This document shows, in pieces, positions 1-9,521 of a stretch of DNA of 64,000 nucleotides. Every line of letters begins with the position of its first letter. The first letter of the stretch is position 1. This DNA is from Oxalicibacterium faecigallinarum (GTDB taxonomy: Bacteria > Pseudomonadota > Gammaproteobacteria > Burkholderiales > Burkholderiaceae_D): NCBI RefSeq assembly GCF_014635705.1, contig NZ_BMDI01000001.1, forward strand, positions 1,814,008-1,878,007, read 5' to 3'. A program made the translations under genes and the position numbers. The notes under the pieces are model-generated. The model saw only the letters and a program-made list of their open reading frames with translations. It did no database searches and had not been told where the DNA came from.

Positions 1-125
1 AAGTGCAAAAAAGAGGCACATCAAATGGCCGGAACCAATAAGTCTACCCGGATTATGCGTTTTCCTTGAGAGCAACGAACAGTACGCTACCGGCCAAATA
101 AGCGCCGCGCGCGTACAATGCCTCA

Positions 126-338
126 ATGGAACTCACACTTGCAGAACTAGAACAAGCCATCAATCACTGGCGCAACCGCCGGCCATCAACCGGTGAAGAA
201 CATGCCTTGTCGCCAGAAGTCAATGCACTGGCCAAGATCTACGCCCTGATGATTTTTCATCAGCACAAAGCCGTTGCGCTGGAAACGATTGATCCGGCAA
301 GCCGCCAGTTGATCGAGACTTGGCAACAGACACGCTAA
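126..338 (+). CDS. DUF3717-type small protein
   Basis: A 70-residue soluble protein of unknown function. The opening MELTLAELEQAINHWRNRRP matches what I remember of DUF3717, a short family found almost only in Betaproteobacteria. The conserved part is an N-terminal helix followed by a helical tail, with no catalytic motif or membrane segment. The ATG at 126 has no Shine-Dalgarno sequence, and a TACAAT hexamer at 114-119 lies only 6 bases before it, so the transcript may be leaderless (inference). It converges on the radical SAM gene, whose stop lies 18 bases away. Confidence 0.75.
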   Translation: MELTLAELEQAINHWRNRRPSTGEEHALSPEVNALAKIYALMIFHQHKAVALETIDPASRQLIETWQQTR

Positions 339-355
339 TGTTGGCAGGCGTCCAG

Positions 356-1876
356 TCAGGCAGCCAGGTGACGAGCCTGACGCTCGTTTCGTCCTGACGC
401 AGCAACGGCCGCGCCATCCTTGCCCGGCACCTCTTTCGTCACTTGTTGCCTTGCGCGGTGGGCTTGTCCTGCGTAATCGCTGCGCACCAGTTCTTTTGCC
501 GTTTCTGCGGACATGCCTTCCAGCGTCAGCCATTGCGTGACCAGCATCGCCAGTTTTTCGAGTGCGATGCGATTGGTTGCATCGGTCGTTTCATACAGCC
601 AGTTCGATAACCGCATGAAGTTGGCAAAAGGCGTGGCGCCAAGGATCACGGGCAAGGTATTGCTGAACCTTCCCGAATTGGCGACCAGATCCCAGTAGCG
701 TGCAAAGCGCACGAGCTGCTGCATCTCGCCAAAGTCGATGCGATCGGTCGCCAGAATGGAATAGGGCGGATACGGATCGAAGACCAGTTTGTATTCTTCG
801 GTATGACGAATGATCGGCGTGCCACGCAGGCGCTTGAGAATGCCAAACTGGATTTCATGCGGACCGAGCGCCACCAGCTTGTCAAAGCCCTGCGCAAAAC
901 TGGCGACATCTTCGCCGGGTAAACCCGCAATCAGATCGACATGCAAATGTGCGTGCGAGTTGTCGCAGAGCCAGCGGATATTCTCGGCTGCCTTCTCGTT
1001 ATTCTGGCGACGACTGACAAGCGTCTGCACCTCGGGATTGAAACTCTGGATACCGATCTCGAACTGCAAGGTTCCCGGTGGAAACTGCAGAATGCTTTCA
1101 CGCAACGCCTCAGGCAAATGATCGGGTACCACTTCGAAGTGGGCATAGACCGGATCGTCAGGATTGGCCGCCAGCTTGTCGAGAAAAAACTGCATGATCT
1201 TCAGGCTGACCTTGACGTTCAGGTTGAAGGTGCGATCGACAAACTTGAACAGCCGCGCACCACGTGCATGCAGCGCTTCCATCTGACCGAGAAAATGGTC
1301 GATATCGAATGGCCACGCTGTCTTGTCCAGCGACGACAGACAGAATTCGCACTTGAACGGACAGCCACGCGATGCCTCGACATAGAGCGTGCGATGCTTG
1401 ATGTCTTCATCCGTGTAAAGATCGTAAGGCGTGATCAGATCTTCCAGTGGCGGCTGCACGCCTGCATGAATCTTCATCAGCGGTTTGGGACCGTGCAGAA
1501 TCTGTTTGCACAAGGCAGGAAAGGTCACTTCGCCCCAACCCGTTACCAGATAGTCGGCCAGCTTGACGATGTCCTGTCCCTCCGGCTCGTAGGACACCTC
1601 GGGGCCGCCAAGCACGACCGTGACCTGCGGTGCGACGCGCTTGAGCAAGGCCACCACTTTTGTGGTTTCTTCCACATTCCAGATGTAGACACCAAAGCCG
1701 ACGATGCGCGGCTGATGCGCAAGCAGACGTTCCACGATATCGCTCGCGCGCGCACCAATCACAAACTCTTGCAGTTTTGTCTGCGCCTGCAATTCGCCCA
1801 TGTTCGCCTGCAGATAGCGCAGGCCAAGCGAGGCATGCGTATAGCGGGCATTCAGTGTGGACAGCAGAATGGTCAT
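356..1876 (-). CDS. B12-binding-domain radical SAM protein
   Basis: A 506-residue protein with a cobalamin-binding-like N-terminal domain (about residues 1-140, starting MTILLSTLNARYTHASLGLR) and a radical SAM core. The CPFKCEFC motif gives cysteines 172, 176 and 179, which should bind the 4Fe-4S cluster that cleaves S-adenosylmethionine. The C-terminal third resembles the DUF4080 extension of this family. The substrate is unknown. An upstream in-frame ATG at 1909 would add 11 residues; the start at 1876 is chosen because the family begins with this beta strand. The last 30 residues are charged, Ala-rich and probably disordered. Confidence 0.85.
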   Translation of the reverse strand: MTILLSTLNARYTHASLGLRYLQANMGELQAQTKLQEFVIGARASDIVERLLAHQPRIVGFGVYIWNVEETTKVVALLKRVAPQVTVVLGGPEVSYEPEGQDIVKLADYLVTGWGEVTFPALCKQILHGPKPLMKIHAGVQPPLEDLITPYDLYTDEDIKHRTLYVEASRGCPFKCEFCLSSLDKTAWPFDIDHFLGQMEALHARGARLFKFVDRTFNLNVKVSLKIMQFFLDKLAANPDDPVYAHFEVVPDHLPEALRESILQFPPGTLQFEIGIQSFNPEVQTLVSRRQNNEKAAENIRWLCDNSHAHLHVDLIAGLPGEDVASFAQGFDKLVALGPHEIQFGILKRLRGTPIIRHTEEYKLVFDPYPPYSILATDRIDFGEMQQLVRFARYWDLVANSGRFSNTLPVILGATPFANFMRLSNWLYETTDATNRIALEKLAMLVTQWLTLEGMSAETAKELVRSDYAGQAHRARQQVTKEVPGKDGAAVAASGRNERQARHLAA

Positions 1877-1985
1877 GACAGCAGATAAAAAAGCCGGAGA
1901 AAGCATCATTCTACGCGTTCACTTCCCGTCACCGCTGCATTTTGCGGTAAGGTAGCGCGTCGATGTACACGCCGATATCTGCCGC

Positions 1986-2789
1986 ATGCCTACCTTCTCC
2001 CGCTGTTTGCGATTACGAATTCACGCCCTGCTCCTGAGCGTCAGCGGCGCAATGCTTTTCTGGTCACCCGCCGCACACGGACGCGTTCTCGATGTTGATG
2101 CTCCGTTGTGCCAAACCTTGCGTCAGAACGGTGTGCTGCGCGCCAGTGCGCCGGTACGTTGCGAGCAGTTGCGCGTCGTACGATTCAGTTATGTCGATTT
2201 TGATGGCAAAACGCACGACGATGGTGAAGTCACCGTGTTGGCGGCCGTGGCCGATCATGTGTCCGCCTTGTTTTCCACATTACGCGAACGCGGCTTCGCG
2301 CTGGCCGGTGCGCGGGGCATGCAGCATTTTCGTGGCGATGATGCAGCCTCGATGCGTGCCAACAATACATCCGCATTCAACGACCGCGCCATCGTCAGCG
2401 GCAGTGCGCCATCGCTGCATGCCTACGGGCTGGCGATCGATATCAATCCGGTGCAAAACCCATTCGTGGAAATCGGCAAGGATGGCAAGGCACAGATCAG
2501 TCCTGCCGAAGGACGCCTCTATCTGAACCGGCAAAAGGAACGGCCGGGCAAGCCTGCACGCAAAGGCATGGCGGAGGAGGTGGTCGAAGTGTTTGCCACG
2601 CATGGCTTCACGGTCTGGGGTGGTGACTGGGACGCGCCGATTGATTACCAGCATTTTCAGGTCAGCCGCTCACTGGCAAGAAAGCTGGCAGCGTTGCCGC
2701 CGGAACAGGCCAAAACCGTGTTCGAGCATCACGTCAAAACCTACCGGCAGTGTCGGGCCAACAAATCCCGCAGTGCGTGCATCGATTGA
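1986..2789 (+). CDS. Secreted M15-family D-Ala-D-Ala carboxypeptidase-like protein
   Basis: A 267-residue exported protein. Residues 1-33 form a signal peptide ending near SPAAHG. The catalytic region carries SLHAYGLAIDINP (His145, Asp152) and YQHFQ (His223), the usual zinc triad of M15 / extensin-C-type peptidases that cut peptidoglycan stem peptides. The expected place of action is the periplasm. The start has no clear ribosome site, but the signal peptide fits it. It is followed 87 bases later by corA, a probable independent unit. Confidence 0.82.
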   Translation: MPTFSRCLRLRIHALLLSVSGAMLFWSPAAHGRVLDVDAPLCQTLRQNGVLRASAPVRCEQLRVVRFSYVDFDGKTHDDGEVTVLAAVADHVSALFSTLRERGFALAGARGMQHFRGDDAASMRANNTSAFNDRAIVSGSAPSLHAYGLAIDINPVQNPFVEIGKDGKAQISPAEGRLYLNRQKERPGKPARKGMAEEVVEVFATHGFTVWGGDWDAPIDYQHFQVSRSLARKLAALPPEQAKTVFEHHVKTYRQCRANKSRSACID

Positions 2790-2876
2790 GCGGAATTGCA
2801 CAGTCCTGGAGCCGGCTCGGCCATATACTGTGCCAAACATCATGCGCATCTGAACAGATCAACCGGAGACCGTTTC

Positions 2877-3842
2877 ATGCTCATCAATTGCGTCGCCTAT
2901 CAGGATGGCAACAAGCTGGCCGACATTCAGGTCGAGGAGATCAGCGACTATCTGCAGCAGCCCAATTGTTTTGTCTGGGTGGCGATGAAAGATGCCAGCC
3001 CCGAAGAACTGCAGCAGATGCAGCAGGAATTCCATCTGCACGAACTGGCAGTGGAAGACGCCAATCACGGTCACCAGCGTGCCAAGATCGAAGAGTATGG
3101 TGACTGCCTGTTTGCGGTGGTGCCCACCGCAGAAATGGTCGATGGCAAATTGCAGGTCGGCGAGCTCGACGTGTTTGTCGGCCGCAATTACATTTTGTCG
3201 GTACGTACGCGCAGCAAACACGGCTTTCTCGGCGTGCGCGCCCGCTGCGAGCAGGAGCCGCATCAGTTGCGCAAAGGCTCGGCCTTTGTTCTCTACGCAC
3301 TGATGGATGCCGTGGTGGATCGCTACTTTCCCGTGGTTGAAGCGCTGGAAACCCAGCTCGACAAAATCGAAGGCGACATCTTCAATCCGGGACAGCAGCG
3401 CAACAACATCCAACAGCTTTATGCGCTCAAACGCGAAGTCGTGATGCTCAAGCACATCGTTGCGCCGCTGATGGAAGCCGTCGGCCGTCTGTACGGTGGC
3501 CGCGTGCCCAATCTGTGCGAAAGCACGCGTGATTACTTCCGTGACGTCGGCGATCACCTGTATCGCATCAATGCGCTGACCGATGCCATCCGCGACACCA
3601 TCGCCACCGCCATTCAGGTCAACCTGTCGATGGTGTCGATCGAGGAAAACGAAGTCAACAAGCGACTCGCCGCATGGGCAGCGATCTTTGCAGTGGCAAC
3701 CGCCTTCTTTGGTTTATGGGGCATGAACTTCAAGTACATGCCGGAGCTGGACTGGAAATTTGGCTATCCGGTCGCGATTGCAATGGTCACCGGGGTCTGC
3801 GGTTATCTGTATTACCGCTTCCGCAAATCCGGCTGGCTGTAG
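2877..3842 (+). CDS. corA: Magnesium/cobalt transporter CorA
   Basis: A 321-residue CorA-type channel for Mg2+ (and Co2+/Ni2+) in the inner membrane. The long N-terminal cytoplasmic alpha/beta domain and stalk helix run to about residue 260. Two transmembrane helices follow, with the signature GMN at residues 282-284 between them. A longer reading frame begins at 2796, but ATG 2877 has a GGAG-type ribosome site (about 2864-2867) and starts MLINCVAYQDG, as in the family. It ends one base before the convergent FAD gene, with no room for a separate terminator. Confidence 0.93.
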   Translation: MLINCVAYQDGNKLADIQVEEISDYLQQPNCFVWVAMKDASPEELQQMQQEFHLHELAVEDANHGHQRAKIEEYGDCLFAVVPTAEMVDGKLQVGELDVFVGRNYILSVRTRSKHGFLGVRARCEQEPHQLRKGSAFVLYALMDAVVDRYFPVVEALETQLDKIEGDIFNPGQQRNNIQQLYALKREVVMLKHIVAPLMEAVGRLYGGRVPNLCESTRDYFRDVGDHLYRINALTDAIRDTIATAIQVNLSMVSIEENEVNKRLAAWAAIFAVATAFFGLWGMNFKYMPELDWKFGYPVAIAMVTGVCGYLYYRFRKSGWL

Positions 3843-3843
3843 A

Positions 3844-5451
3844 TTAAGACTTCTTGAGAATGTCGAGTGCGACGGCTTCTGCCACACGGATGCCGTCAAT
3901 GGCTGCCGACATGATGCCGCCGGCATAACCAGCGCCTTCCCCTGCGGGGAACAGGCCGCGTGTATTCAGACTCTGCAGGTCGTTGTCATTACGCTTGATG
4001 CGGACGGGCGATGACGTGCGCGTCTCGATCCCGGTCAAGACGGCATCGTGCATCGAGAAACCCTTGATCTGCTTTTCAAACCCGGTCAGGGCCTCGCGAA
4101 TTGCCTCGATTGCATAATCGGGCAGGGATGGATTGAGATCGCCGAGTTTGACGCCCGGTTTGTAGGAAGGCTGTACGCTGCCAAACGCTGTCGATGGTTT
4201 GTTGGCAATAAAGTCACCAACCAGCTGGCCCGGCGCATCGTAATTGCCGCCGCCAAGTTCAAAGGCGCGCGATTCCCAGAAACGCTGCATTTCCATGCCC
4301 GCCAGCGGCCCGCCCGGAAAATCCTCCGGTGTAATCCCGACCACGATGCCGGCATTCGCATTGCGTTCATTGCGCGAATACTGGCTCATGCCGTTGGTGA
4401 CGACACGGCCTGGTTCCGACGTCGCGGCAACCACGGTGCCACCCGGACACATGCAGAAGCTGTAGACCGAACGGCCATTTTTGGCGTGATGCACGAGCTT
4501 GTAATCCGCCGCACCCAGAATCGGATGCCCTGCGCTCGGACCGAAACGACAGGCGTCGATCAACGATTGCGGATGTTCGATACGGAAACCCATCGAAAAC
4601 GGTTTGGCTTCCACGTATACACCGCGTTTGTGCAACATCTCGAACGTATCGCGTGCACTGTGCCCGATCGCCAGCACCACATGATCGGCGTCGAGCTGAC
4701 TACCATCGGACAGCAGCAGACTGCGGATGCGACCACCTTCGATCACCACGTCATCCACGCGCTTTTCAAAACGGAATTCGCCGCCCAGCTGCACAATCTT
4801 TTCGCGCATCAGCTCGATCATCTTGACCAGACGGAAAGTGCCGATGTGCGGCTTGCTGACGTACAGGATTTCCGGTGGTGCGTCGGCGGCGACAAACTCG
4901 GTCAGTACCTTGCGACCGTAGTGTTTGGGATCCTTGATCTGGGTCCACAGCTTGCCGTCAGAGAAGGTACCTGCGCCGCCTTCACCAAATTGCACATTCG
5001 ATTCCGGCTGCAATTCGCGTTTGCGCCACAAACCCCATGTGTCTTTGGTGCGCTCGCGCACGACCTTGCCCCGTTCCAGAATGATCGGCTTGAAACCCAT
5101 TTCGGCCAGGATCAGCGCAGCAAACAATCCGCACGGACCAAACCCGATGACGACCGGACGACTTTTTAGATCGGCTGGGGCCTGCCCGACATACTTGTAG
5201 CTGGTATCCGGCGCGAGCGCGACATGGCGATTGCCCTTGAGACGCTTGAATAAGGCCGCTTCATTCTTCACCGTAACGTCCAGCGTATACACCAGCGAAA
5301 TCGCACTGCGCTTGCGTGCATCGTAACCACGACGAAACACCGTATGCGACAACAGCTCATCACGCCCAATGCCGAGGTGGCGCAAGATGGCAGCCATCAG
5401 CTCGTCATCCGTGTGATCGAGAGGAAGTTGTACGTCGGTCAGTCGCAGCAT
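3844..5451 (-). CDS. FAD-dependent dehydrogenase (uncharacterised, HI0933/YtfP-like fold)
   Basis: A 535-residue flavoprotein. About 90 N-terminal residues form a small lead domain (MLRLTDVQLPLDHTDDEL). A Rossmann motif, VVIGFGPCGLFAA, then a Glu-rich segment (ILERG) bind the ADP part of FAD. The motif GLFPAGEGAGYAGGI near the C terminus is the second FAD contact typical of the family. The reaction is unknown; relatives are annotated as NAD(P)/FAD-dependent oxidoreductases. An upstream in-frame start at 5511 would add 20 residues not seen in the family, so ATG 5451 is preferred. It is convergent with corA. Confidence 0.85.
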   Translation of the reverse strand: MLRLTDVQLPLDHTDDELMAAILRHLGIGRDELLSHTVFRRGYDARKRSAISLVYTLDVTVKNEAALFKRLKGNRHVALAPDTSYKYVGQAPADLKSRPVVIGFGPCGLFAALILAEMGFKPIILERGKVVRERTKDTWGLWRKRELQPESNVQFGEGGAGTFSDGKLWTQIKDPKHYGRKVLTEFVAADAPPEILYVSKPHIGTFRLVKMIELMREKIVQLGGEFRFEKRVDDVVIEGGRIRSLLLSDGSQLDADHVVLAIGHSARDTFEMLHKRGVYVEAKPFSMGFRIEHPQSLIDACRFGPSAGHPILGAADYKLVHHAKNGRSVYSFCMCPGGTVVAATSEPGRVVTNGMSQYSRNERNANAGIVVGITPEDFPGGPLAGMEMQRFWESRAFELGGGNYDAPGQLVGDFIANKPSTAFGSVQPSYKPGVKLGDLNPSLPDYAIEAIREALTGFEKQIKGFSMHDAVLTGIETRTSSPVRIKRNDNDLQSLNTRGLFPAGEGAGYAGGIMSAAIDGIRVAEAVALDILKKS

Positions 5452-5766
5452 GCTTGAAGTCCAGCCAACCCGGGAAGAATGCTTTGCCGCCAGGGTTGAA
5501 TCGGTCGGCAACCCGCTATTTTACTCCAGCGCTCCTTCATTTTTCGCATCCCCACACAGGCAAAACCCGCCTGAAATGAATCACGGCCGCTGCCCGGCGT
5601 TGTTTTGCAACACAAGTCCGGACACAGATGAATTGACGGTAGGCAACGTTTTGATTAAGGTGAATCCAGCAAGGCGCACACCGTCGCAGAACGATGACGT
5701 ATTGCCATCACGATCAGACGTCCATGAGGACGCGATACGACAAAGAGACGAGAGACAGGAGGAGCC

Positions 5767-6261
5767 ATGACCGCATCCCGCATGCGATCTGCCGGCACGC
5801 ACGACAGCGCACACGAAGTGCTGTCATTCAAGCTTGGCAATGAAGAGTACGGAATCCCGATCCAGAAAGTACAGGAACTGCGCGGCTACGATACCGTCAC
5901 CCAGATCGCCAATGCACCGGCTCATCTGAAAGGCGTCATCAATCTGCGCGGCACCATCGTACCGATCATCGACATGCGTATCCGCATGCGGCTCGGCACA
6001 CCCACCTACGACCAATTCACCGTTGTCATCATCCTCAACATCGCCGGACGCGTGATCGGCATGGTGGTTGACAGCGTGTCGGACGTGATCGTGCTGCAAC
6101 CTTCCCAGATCAAACCCGCGCCCGATATGCACCCGGGCGTGGATACCGGTTATCTGACCGGCATCGGCACCATCGACGATCGCATGCTGATCCTGATCGA
6201 TATCGATTGCCTGCTGGATGGCGAAGGCATGGGTTTGCTGCGTACCGAAGCTGCCGCCTGA
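5767..6261 (+). CDS. cheW: Chemotaxis coupling protein CheW
   Basis: A 164-residue CheW-domain protein that links chemoreceptors to the CheA kinase at the cytoplasmic face of the membrane. Typical features are LSFKLGNEEYGIPIQKVQEL, then HLKGVINLRGTIVPIIDMR, and DSVSDVI in the second beta barrel. A strong AGGAGGA ribosome site precedes ATG 5767. The methyl-accepting protein gene follows 66 bases later on the same strand, so the two are probably cotranscribed as a receptor-coupler pair. No cheA, cheY or flagellar gene lies in the window. Confidence 0.92.
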   Translation: MTASRMRSAGTHDSAHEVLSFKLGNEEYGIPIQKVQELRGYDTVTQIANAPAHLKGVINLRGTIVPIIDMRIRMRLGTPTYDQFTVVIILNIAGRVIGMVVDSVSDVIVLQPSQIKPAPDMHPGVDTGYLTGIGTIDDRMLILIDIDCLLDGEGMGLLRTEAAA

Positions 6262-6327
6262 TTTTCCTTTCCTTTTTCGCTCCACTGCATGTATTGCAGG
6301 AGAGCCTCACGCATGGAGTGAAACATC

Positions 6328-8055
6328 ATGCTGAAGAACATCACGATCAAATCGCTGTTGCTGTTTGTCATGGGCTTGCTATCGCTGCTGCTGATCGGTA
6401 CCGGCGCGCTTGGCCTGTTTGCGCTGGACAAGACCGATGACTCATTGAAAACCGTGTACCAAGACCGTACCGTGCCATTGGGCAATCTGAACACCGTCAT
6501 TACCGAACTGACCATCAATCAACTGGATCTGGTGTCATCGATTTATGCCGATCCGGATCAGATGGCCCGCACCATGGATGCCATTGAAGCACGGCTGAAG
6601 AAAATCGATACGGCTTACGCCGCCTATATGGCAACCTATGCCAACGAAGAAGAGAAGCAGATCGCCGCCAAATTCGCGGCCGACTACAAGATCTTCGTTG
6701 ACAAGGCATTGCAACCTGCCGTCACTGCGGCACGCAACGGCAACATCCTGCGTGTGACCGAGATCGTCAATGAAAACATGACCCCGCTCATCCAGCCGGT
6801 GCGCAGGGGCATTGATCAGTTGATCGCCATGCAGCTGGAAGAAGCTCAACTCGCCTTTACCCTGTCACAAGAGCGTTTTGTCCTGACGCGCAATATTTCG
6901 ATCGGCATGATTGTGTTCGGCGTGCTGGTGGCCGGTTTTATGACCGCCATGCTGATTCGCGCGATTGCACGACCATTGCAGGATGCCGTCCAGATTGCAC
7001 GCAGTGTCGCTGCGGGTAACCTGACGCAGCAGATCGACGTGACATCCAGCAACGAAACCGGACAACTGCTCCAAGCCCTTAAAGAGATGAACAGCAGCCT
7101 GCTGCAAACCGTCAGCGCCGTGCGCAACAGCACGGAAACCATTACCGTGGCATCCGGCGAGATCGCATCCGGCAATGCAGATCTGTCGAGCCGCACCGAA
7201 GCACAGGCCGGCTCGCTGGAAGAGACGGCGAGTTCGATGGAAGAACTGACCTCGACCGTCAGGCAGAACGCCGACAATGCACGGCAGGCCAACCAACTGG
7301 TTGTCACCGCCTCCGAGATCGCCACACGCGGCGGCGAGGTCGTCAATCAGGTCGTGACAACCATGGGGTCGATCAAGGATAGCTCGCGCAAGATCGTCGA
7401 TATCATCGGTGTCATCGATGGCATTGCGTTTCAGACCAATATTCTTGCCTTGAACGCGGCCGTCGAAGCGGCCCGTGCCGGTGAACAGGGACGAGGCTTT
7501 GCCGTCGTGGCGGCCGAGGTACGCAATCTGGCGCAGCGCAGTGCCGGCGCTGCCAAGGAGATCAAGGCGCTGATCGGTGACTCCGTAGGCAAGGTGGATT
7601 CCGGGAGTGCACTGGTCGATGAGGCGGGCACCACCATGGATGAGATCGTCGCTTCCGTCAGACGGGTAGCGGACATCATGAGCGAGATCACGGCTGCCAG
7701 CCAGGAACAGAGCGATGGCATCGAGCAGATCAATCGTGCCATCAGCCAGATGGATGAAATGACGCAACAGAATGCAGCGCTGGTCGAGCAGGCTGCTGCC
7801 GCTGCGCAAAGCATGCAGGATCAGGCAGGCGAATTGTCACGTTCCGTCAGCATCTTCCGTCTGGACGCGCAGCATCAGGTAATGCCTGCAACAACACCGA
7901 GCGCGCCCGCTCGGTCAATCGTGAAAACCGACACGGCGGCAAAAGGAATGGCGAGTCAATCTGGCTCCGCTGTCACGACAAAGGCAATTGCCCCGCAAAT
8001 CAAAAAGCAGGTGATCACGGAAAAAGCAGGCGGTGACGACTGGGAAGAATTCTGA
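6328..8055 (+). CDS. Methyl-accepting chemotaxis protein with CheR/CheB tether
   Basis: A 575-residue chemoreceptor. A transmembrane helix (about 8-30) leads into a periplasmic four-helix-bundle-type sensor (about 31-187), then a second helix (about 188-210), HAMP, and the long methylated coiled coil with the conserved tip [20 protein letters not shown]. The chain ends in DWEEF, which fits the xWxxF tail that tethers the methylation enzymes in receptors such as Tar and Tsr. The ligand cannot be told from the sequence. ATG 6328 has a GGAG site. It lies directly behind cheW. Confidence 0.93.
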   Translation: MLKNITIKSLLLFVMGLLSLLLIGTGALGLFALDKTDDSLKTVYQDRTVPLGNLNTVITELTINQLDLVSSIYADPDQMARTMDAIEARLKKIDTAYAAYMATYANEEEKQIAAKFAADYKIFVDKALQPAVTAARNGNILRVTEIVNENMTPLIQPVRRGIDQLIAMQLEEAQLAFTLSQERFVLTRNISIGMIVFGVLVAGFMTAMLIRAIARPLQDAVQIARSVAAGNLTQQIDVTSSNETGQLLQALKEMNSSLLQTVSAVRNSTETITVASGEIASGNADLSSRTEAQAGSLEETASSMEELTSTVRQNADNARQANQLVVTASEIATRGGEVVNQVVTTMGSIKDSSRKIVDIIGVIDGIAFQTNILALNAAVEAARAGEQGRGFAVVAAEVRNLAQRSAGAAKEIKALIGDSVGKVDSGSALVDEAGTTMDEIVASVRRVADIMSEITAASQEQSDGIEQINRAISQMDEMTQQNAALVEQAAAAAQSMQDQAGELSRSVSIFRLDAQHQVMPATTPSAPARSIVKTDTAAKGMASQSGSAVTTKAIAPQIKKQVITEKAGGDDWEEF

Positions 8056-8179
8056 CCCCACGTTTTGTACCAATGCGGACAGGATGATTGTCGGCACGCC
8101 GGGATTGATAGACAATGACACGCGGCGATACAGAGGATGTGTCGCCGCTTTTTCATTTCAGCCCAACGCCACCACATCC

Positions 8180-8674
8180 ATGAGCGCATCCAGCAAGTCA
8201 AAGCATTCCAGGCCCGTTGCTCCAGAAAAGCCATACATCACCGTCCGCAATTCGCCGATTCATGGCCGCGGTGTGTTTGCCTCGCGCAAAATTCCTGCCG
8301 ATACCTTTATCGTCGAATACGAAGGGGAGCGCATCAGTGAAAAGGAGGCGAGTCGCCGTCACGGCACCGATCCCGACAATCCTTTCCATACATTTTTCTT
8401 CAGTCTGGAAAGTGGCAAGCTGATCGATGGCGGCGTCGATGGCAGCGATGCACGCTGGATCAATCATGCCTGCGAACCGAATTGTGAAGCACGCGAGGAA
8501 AAAGGACACGTCTATATCTACTCCCTGCGCGACATCAAAAAGGGCGAGGAACTGAATTACGACTACGGACTGGTGCTGGACGAGCGCTACACCAAGAAGG
8601 TCAAAAAGAACTATGAATGCCGTTGCGGTGCGCCAGGCTGTCGTCACACGATGCTGGCACCCAAGAAGAAATAA
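8180..8674 (+). CDS. SET-domain protein lysine methyltransferase-like
   Basis: A 164-residue protein formed almost entirely of a SET domain: HGRGVFASRKIPADTFIVEY, the catalytic RWINHACEPNC (Asn95, His96, Cys98), and LNYDYG. A post-SET zinc motif CRCGAPGC (Cys147, 149, 154) follows, with a Lys-rich tail. Such domains transfer methyl groups from S-adenosylmethionine to lysines; bacterial targets are mostly unknown. A longer frame opens at 8033, but it overlaps the receptor gene and ATG 8180 gives the family N terminus. Confidence 0.85.
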   Translation: MSASSKSKHSRPVAPEKPYITVRNSPIHGRGVFASRKIPADTFIVEYEGERISEKEASRRHGTDPDNPFHTFFFSLESGKLIDGGVDGSDARWINHACEPNCEAREEKGHVYIYSLRDIKKGEELNYDYGLVLDERYTKKVKKNYECRCGAPGCRHTMLAPKKK

Positions 8675-8722
8675 GCCGAAAAGGACGCGCCTCGCTGCGA
8701 GAGCGCCCTGATCGTGCCATCG

Positions 8723-9043
8723 TCAGTGGGTACTGAAAAACTTGAGTCCAACAATTCCGCTGACGATCAGGCCAATACAGATCATGCGCGGCAAGGTCAC
8801 CGGCTCGCCAAACAGCACCATCCCCAGAATGACTGTCCCCACCGTCCCTATGCCGGTCCAGACGGCATAGGCTGTGCCCACCGGCAGGGTTTTCATCGCC
8901 AGCCCGAGCAAGACGACACTCACGACCATGGCGATGACCGTACCGATGCTCGGCCATAGACGCGTAAATCCATCGGTGTACTTCAAGCCAATTGCCCATA
9001 CGGTTTCAAACACACCTGCTACCAGCAAAACAAGCCAAGCCAT
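8723..9043 (-). CDS. sugE: SMR-family guanidinium exporter SugE/Gdx
   Basis: A 106-residue four-helix small multidrug resistance protein. The segment [17 protein letters not shown] and the Glu in [15 protein letters not shown] match E. coli SugE (Gdx) closely; that clade exports guanidinium in exchange for protons. GAGGAG stands before ATG 9043. In many bacteria this gene is under a guanidine riboswitch, but I could not find one in the 250 bases upstream. It reads away from the two small RNA genes. Confidence 0.92.
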   Translation of the reverse strand: MAWLVLLVAGVFETVWAIGLKYTDGFTRLWPSIGTVIAMVVSVVLLGLAMKTLPVGTAYAVWTGIGTVGTVILGMVLFGEPVTLPRMICIGLIVSGIVGLKFFSTH

Positions 9044-9279
9044 TACCGCTCCTCATGAAAACCGCATCACTTGCAGCATGGGATGAGACGTTCAATGCGC
9101 CAGCGATGTGCTTATATAACAACAAAATACGTCAAAAAATGAACGTGCAGCAACAAAACTGCTGATCAGACCACAAATTTTCATACTGGCAGATAAAGAG
9201 CGGGGACCGAGAGCAGAGGGAGAAAAAAGTATTGCCTTTCGTTATTCATTATTTCGATAACTGATATGACAAAAGGAAA

Positions 9280-9309
9280 TTGGCTTGTAAACAAGCTGAT
9301 CCCTATACT
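9280..9309 (+). promoter_or_regulatory. Promoter of small RNA copy 1, with palindrome in the spacer
   Basis: TTGGCT (9280-9285) and TATACT (9304-9309) are 18 bases apart, a good sigma-70 promoter. Between them lies GCTTGT-AA-ACAAGC (9283-9296), an inverted repeat overlapping the -35 end and spacer. The same arrangement is repeated in copy 2, so it is probably a regulator-binding site. Confidence 0.7.
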
Positions 9310-9315
9310 TCAGTT

Positions 9316-9377
9316 GTCTCCTCTATGTCTCCTCCTTTGATATAGATTTAGCCCGCTCCCAGAGCGGGCTTTTTTTT
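9316..9377 (+). ncRNA. Small RNA copy 1 with anti-Shine-Dalgarno motifs
   Basis: About 62 nucleotides from a predicted start near 9316 to a strong intrinsic terminator. The RNA has CUCCUC (9318-9323) and CUCCUCC followed by UUU (9329-9338), both complementary to Shine-Dalgarno sequences and similar to the 3' end of 16S rRNA. There is no open reading frame. A second copy lies about 206 bases downstream with nearly identical sequence from the -35 box to the terminator. This resembles the CUCCUCCC-motif (cuckoo/CcsR) RNAs and the toxic small RNA described in Betaproteobacteria; the family match is from memory. Exact ends are estimates. Confidence 0.72.
9350..9377 (+). terminator. Intrinsic terminator of small RNA copy 1
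   Basis: AGCCCGCTC (9350-9358), loop CCA, GAGCGGGCT (9362-9370), then a run of T. A 9-bp GC-rich stem with U tract. Confidence 0.9.
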
Positions 9378-9485
9378 GTTTGCAGTCTGACAGCGCGCTG
9401 GAAGCAGCATGTCAGCGCCTTGCTCAACCGGATTTGCGGAAATCGAGATATTCGAAATGTGAATATCGGATATCAGAAATGGAAA

Positions 9486-9515
9486 TTGGCTTGTAAACAA
9501 GCCCGTCCCTATACT
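9486..9515 (+). promoter_or_regulatory. Promoter of small RNA copy 2, with palindrome in the spacer
   Basis: TTGGCT (9486-9491), 18-base spacer and TATACT (9510-9515). The spacer palindrome here is longer, GGCTTGT-AA-ACAAGCC (9488-9503): both arms gained one matching base relative to copy 1, which supports selection on the dyad itself. Confidence 0.7.
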
Positions 9516-9521
9516 TCAGTT

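Noticed and set aside
5580-5766. Flagellar-type (sigma-28) promoter before cheW
   Set aside because: I could not find a TAAA..GCCGATAA-like pair with acceptable spacing.
9044-9270. Guanidine riboswitch upstream of sugE
   Set aside because: I looked for the paired ACGR loops and for the ykkC core on the minus strand and found neither.
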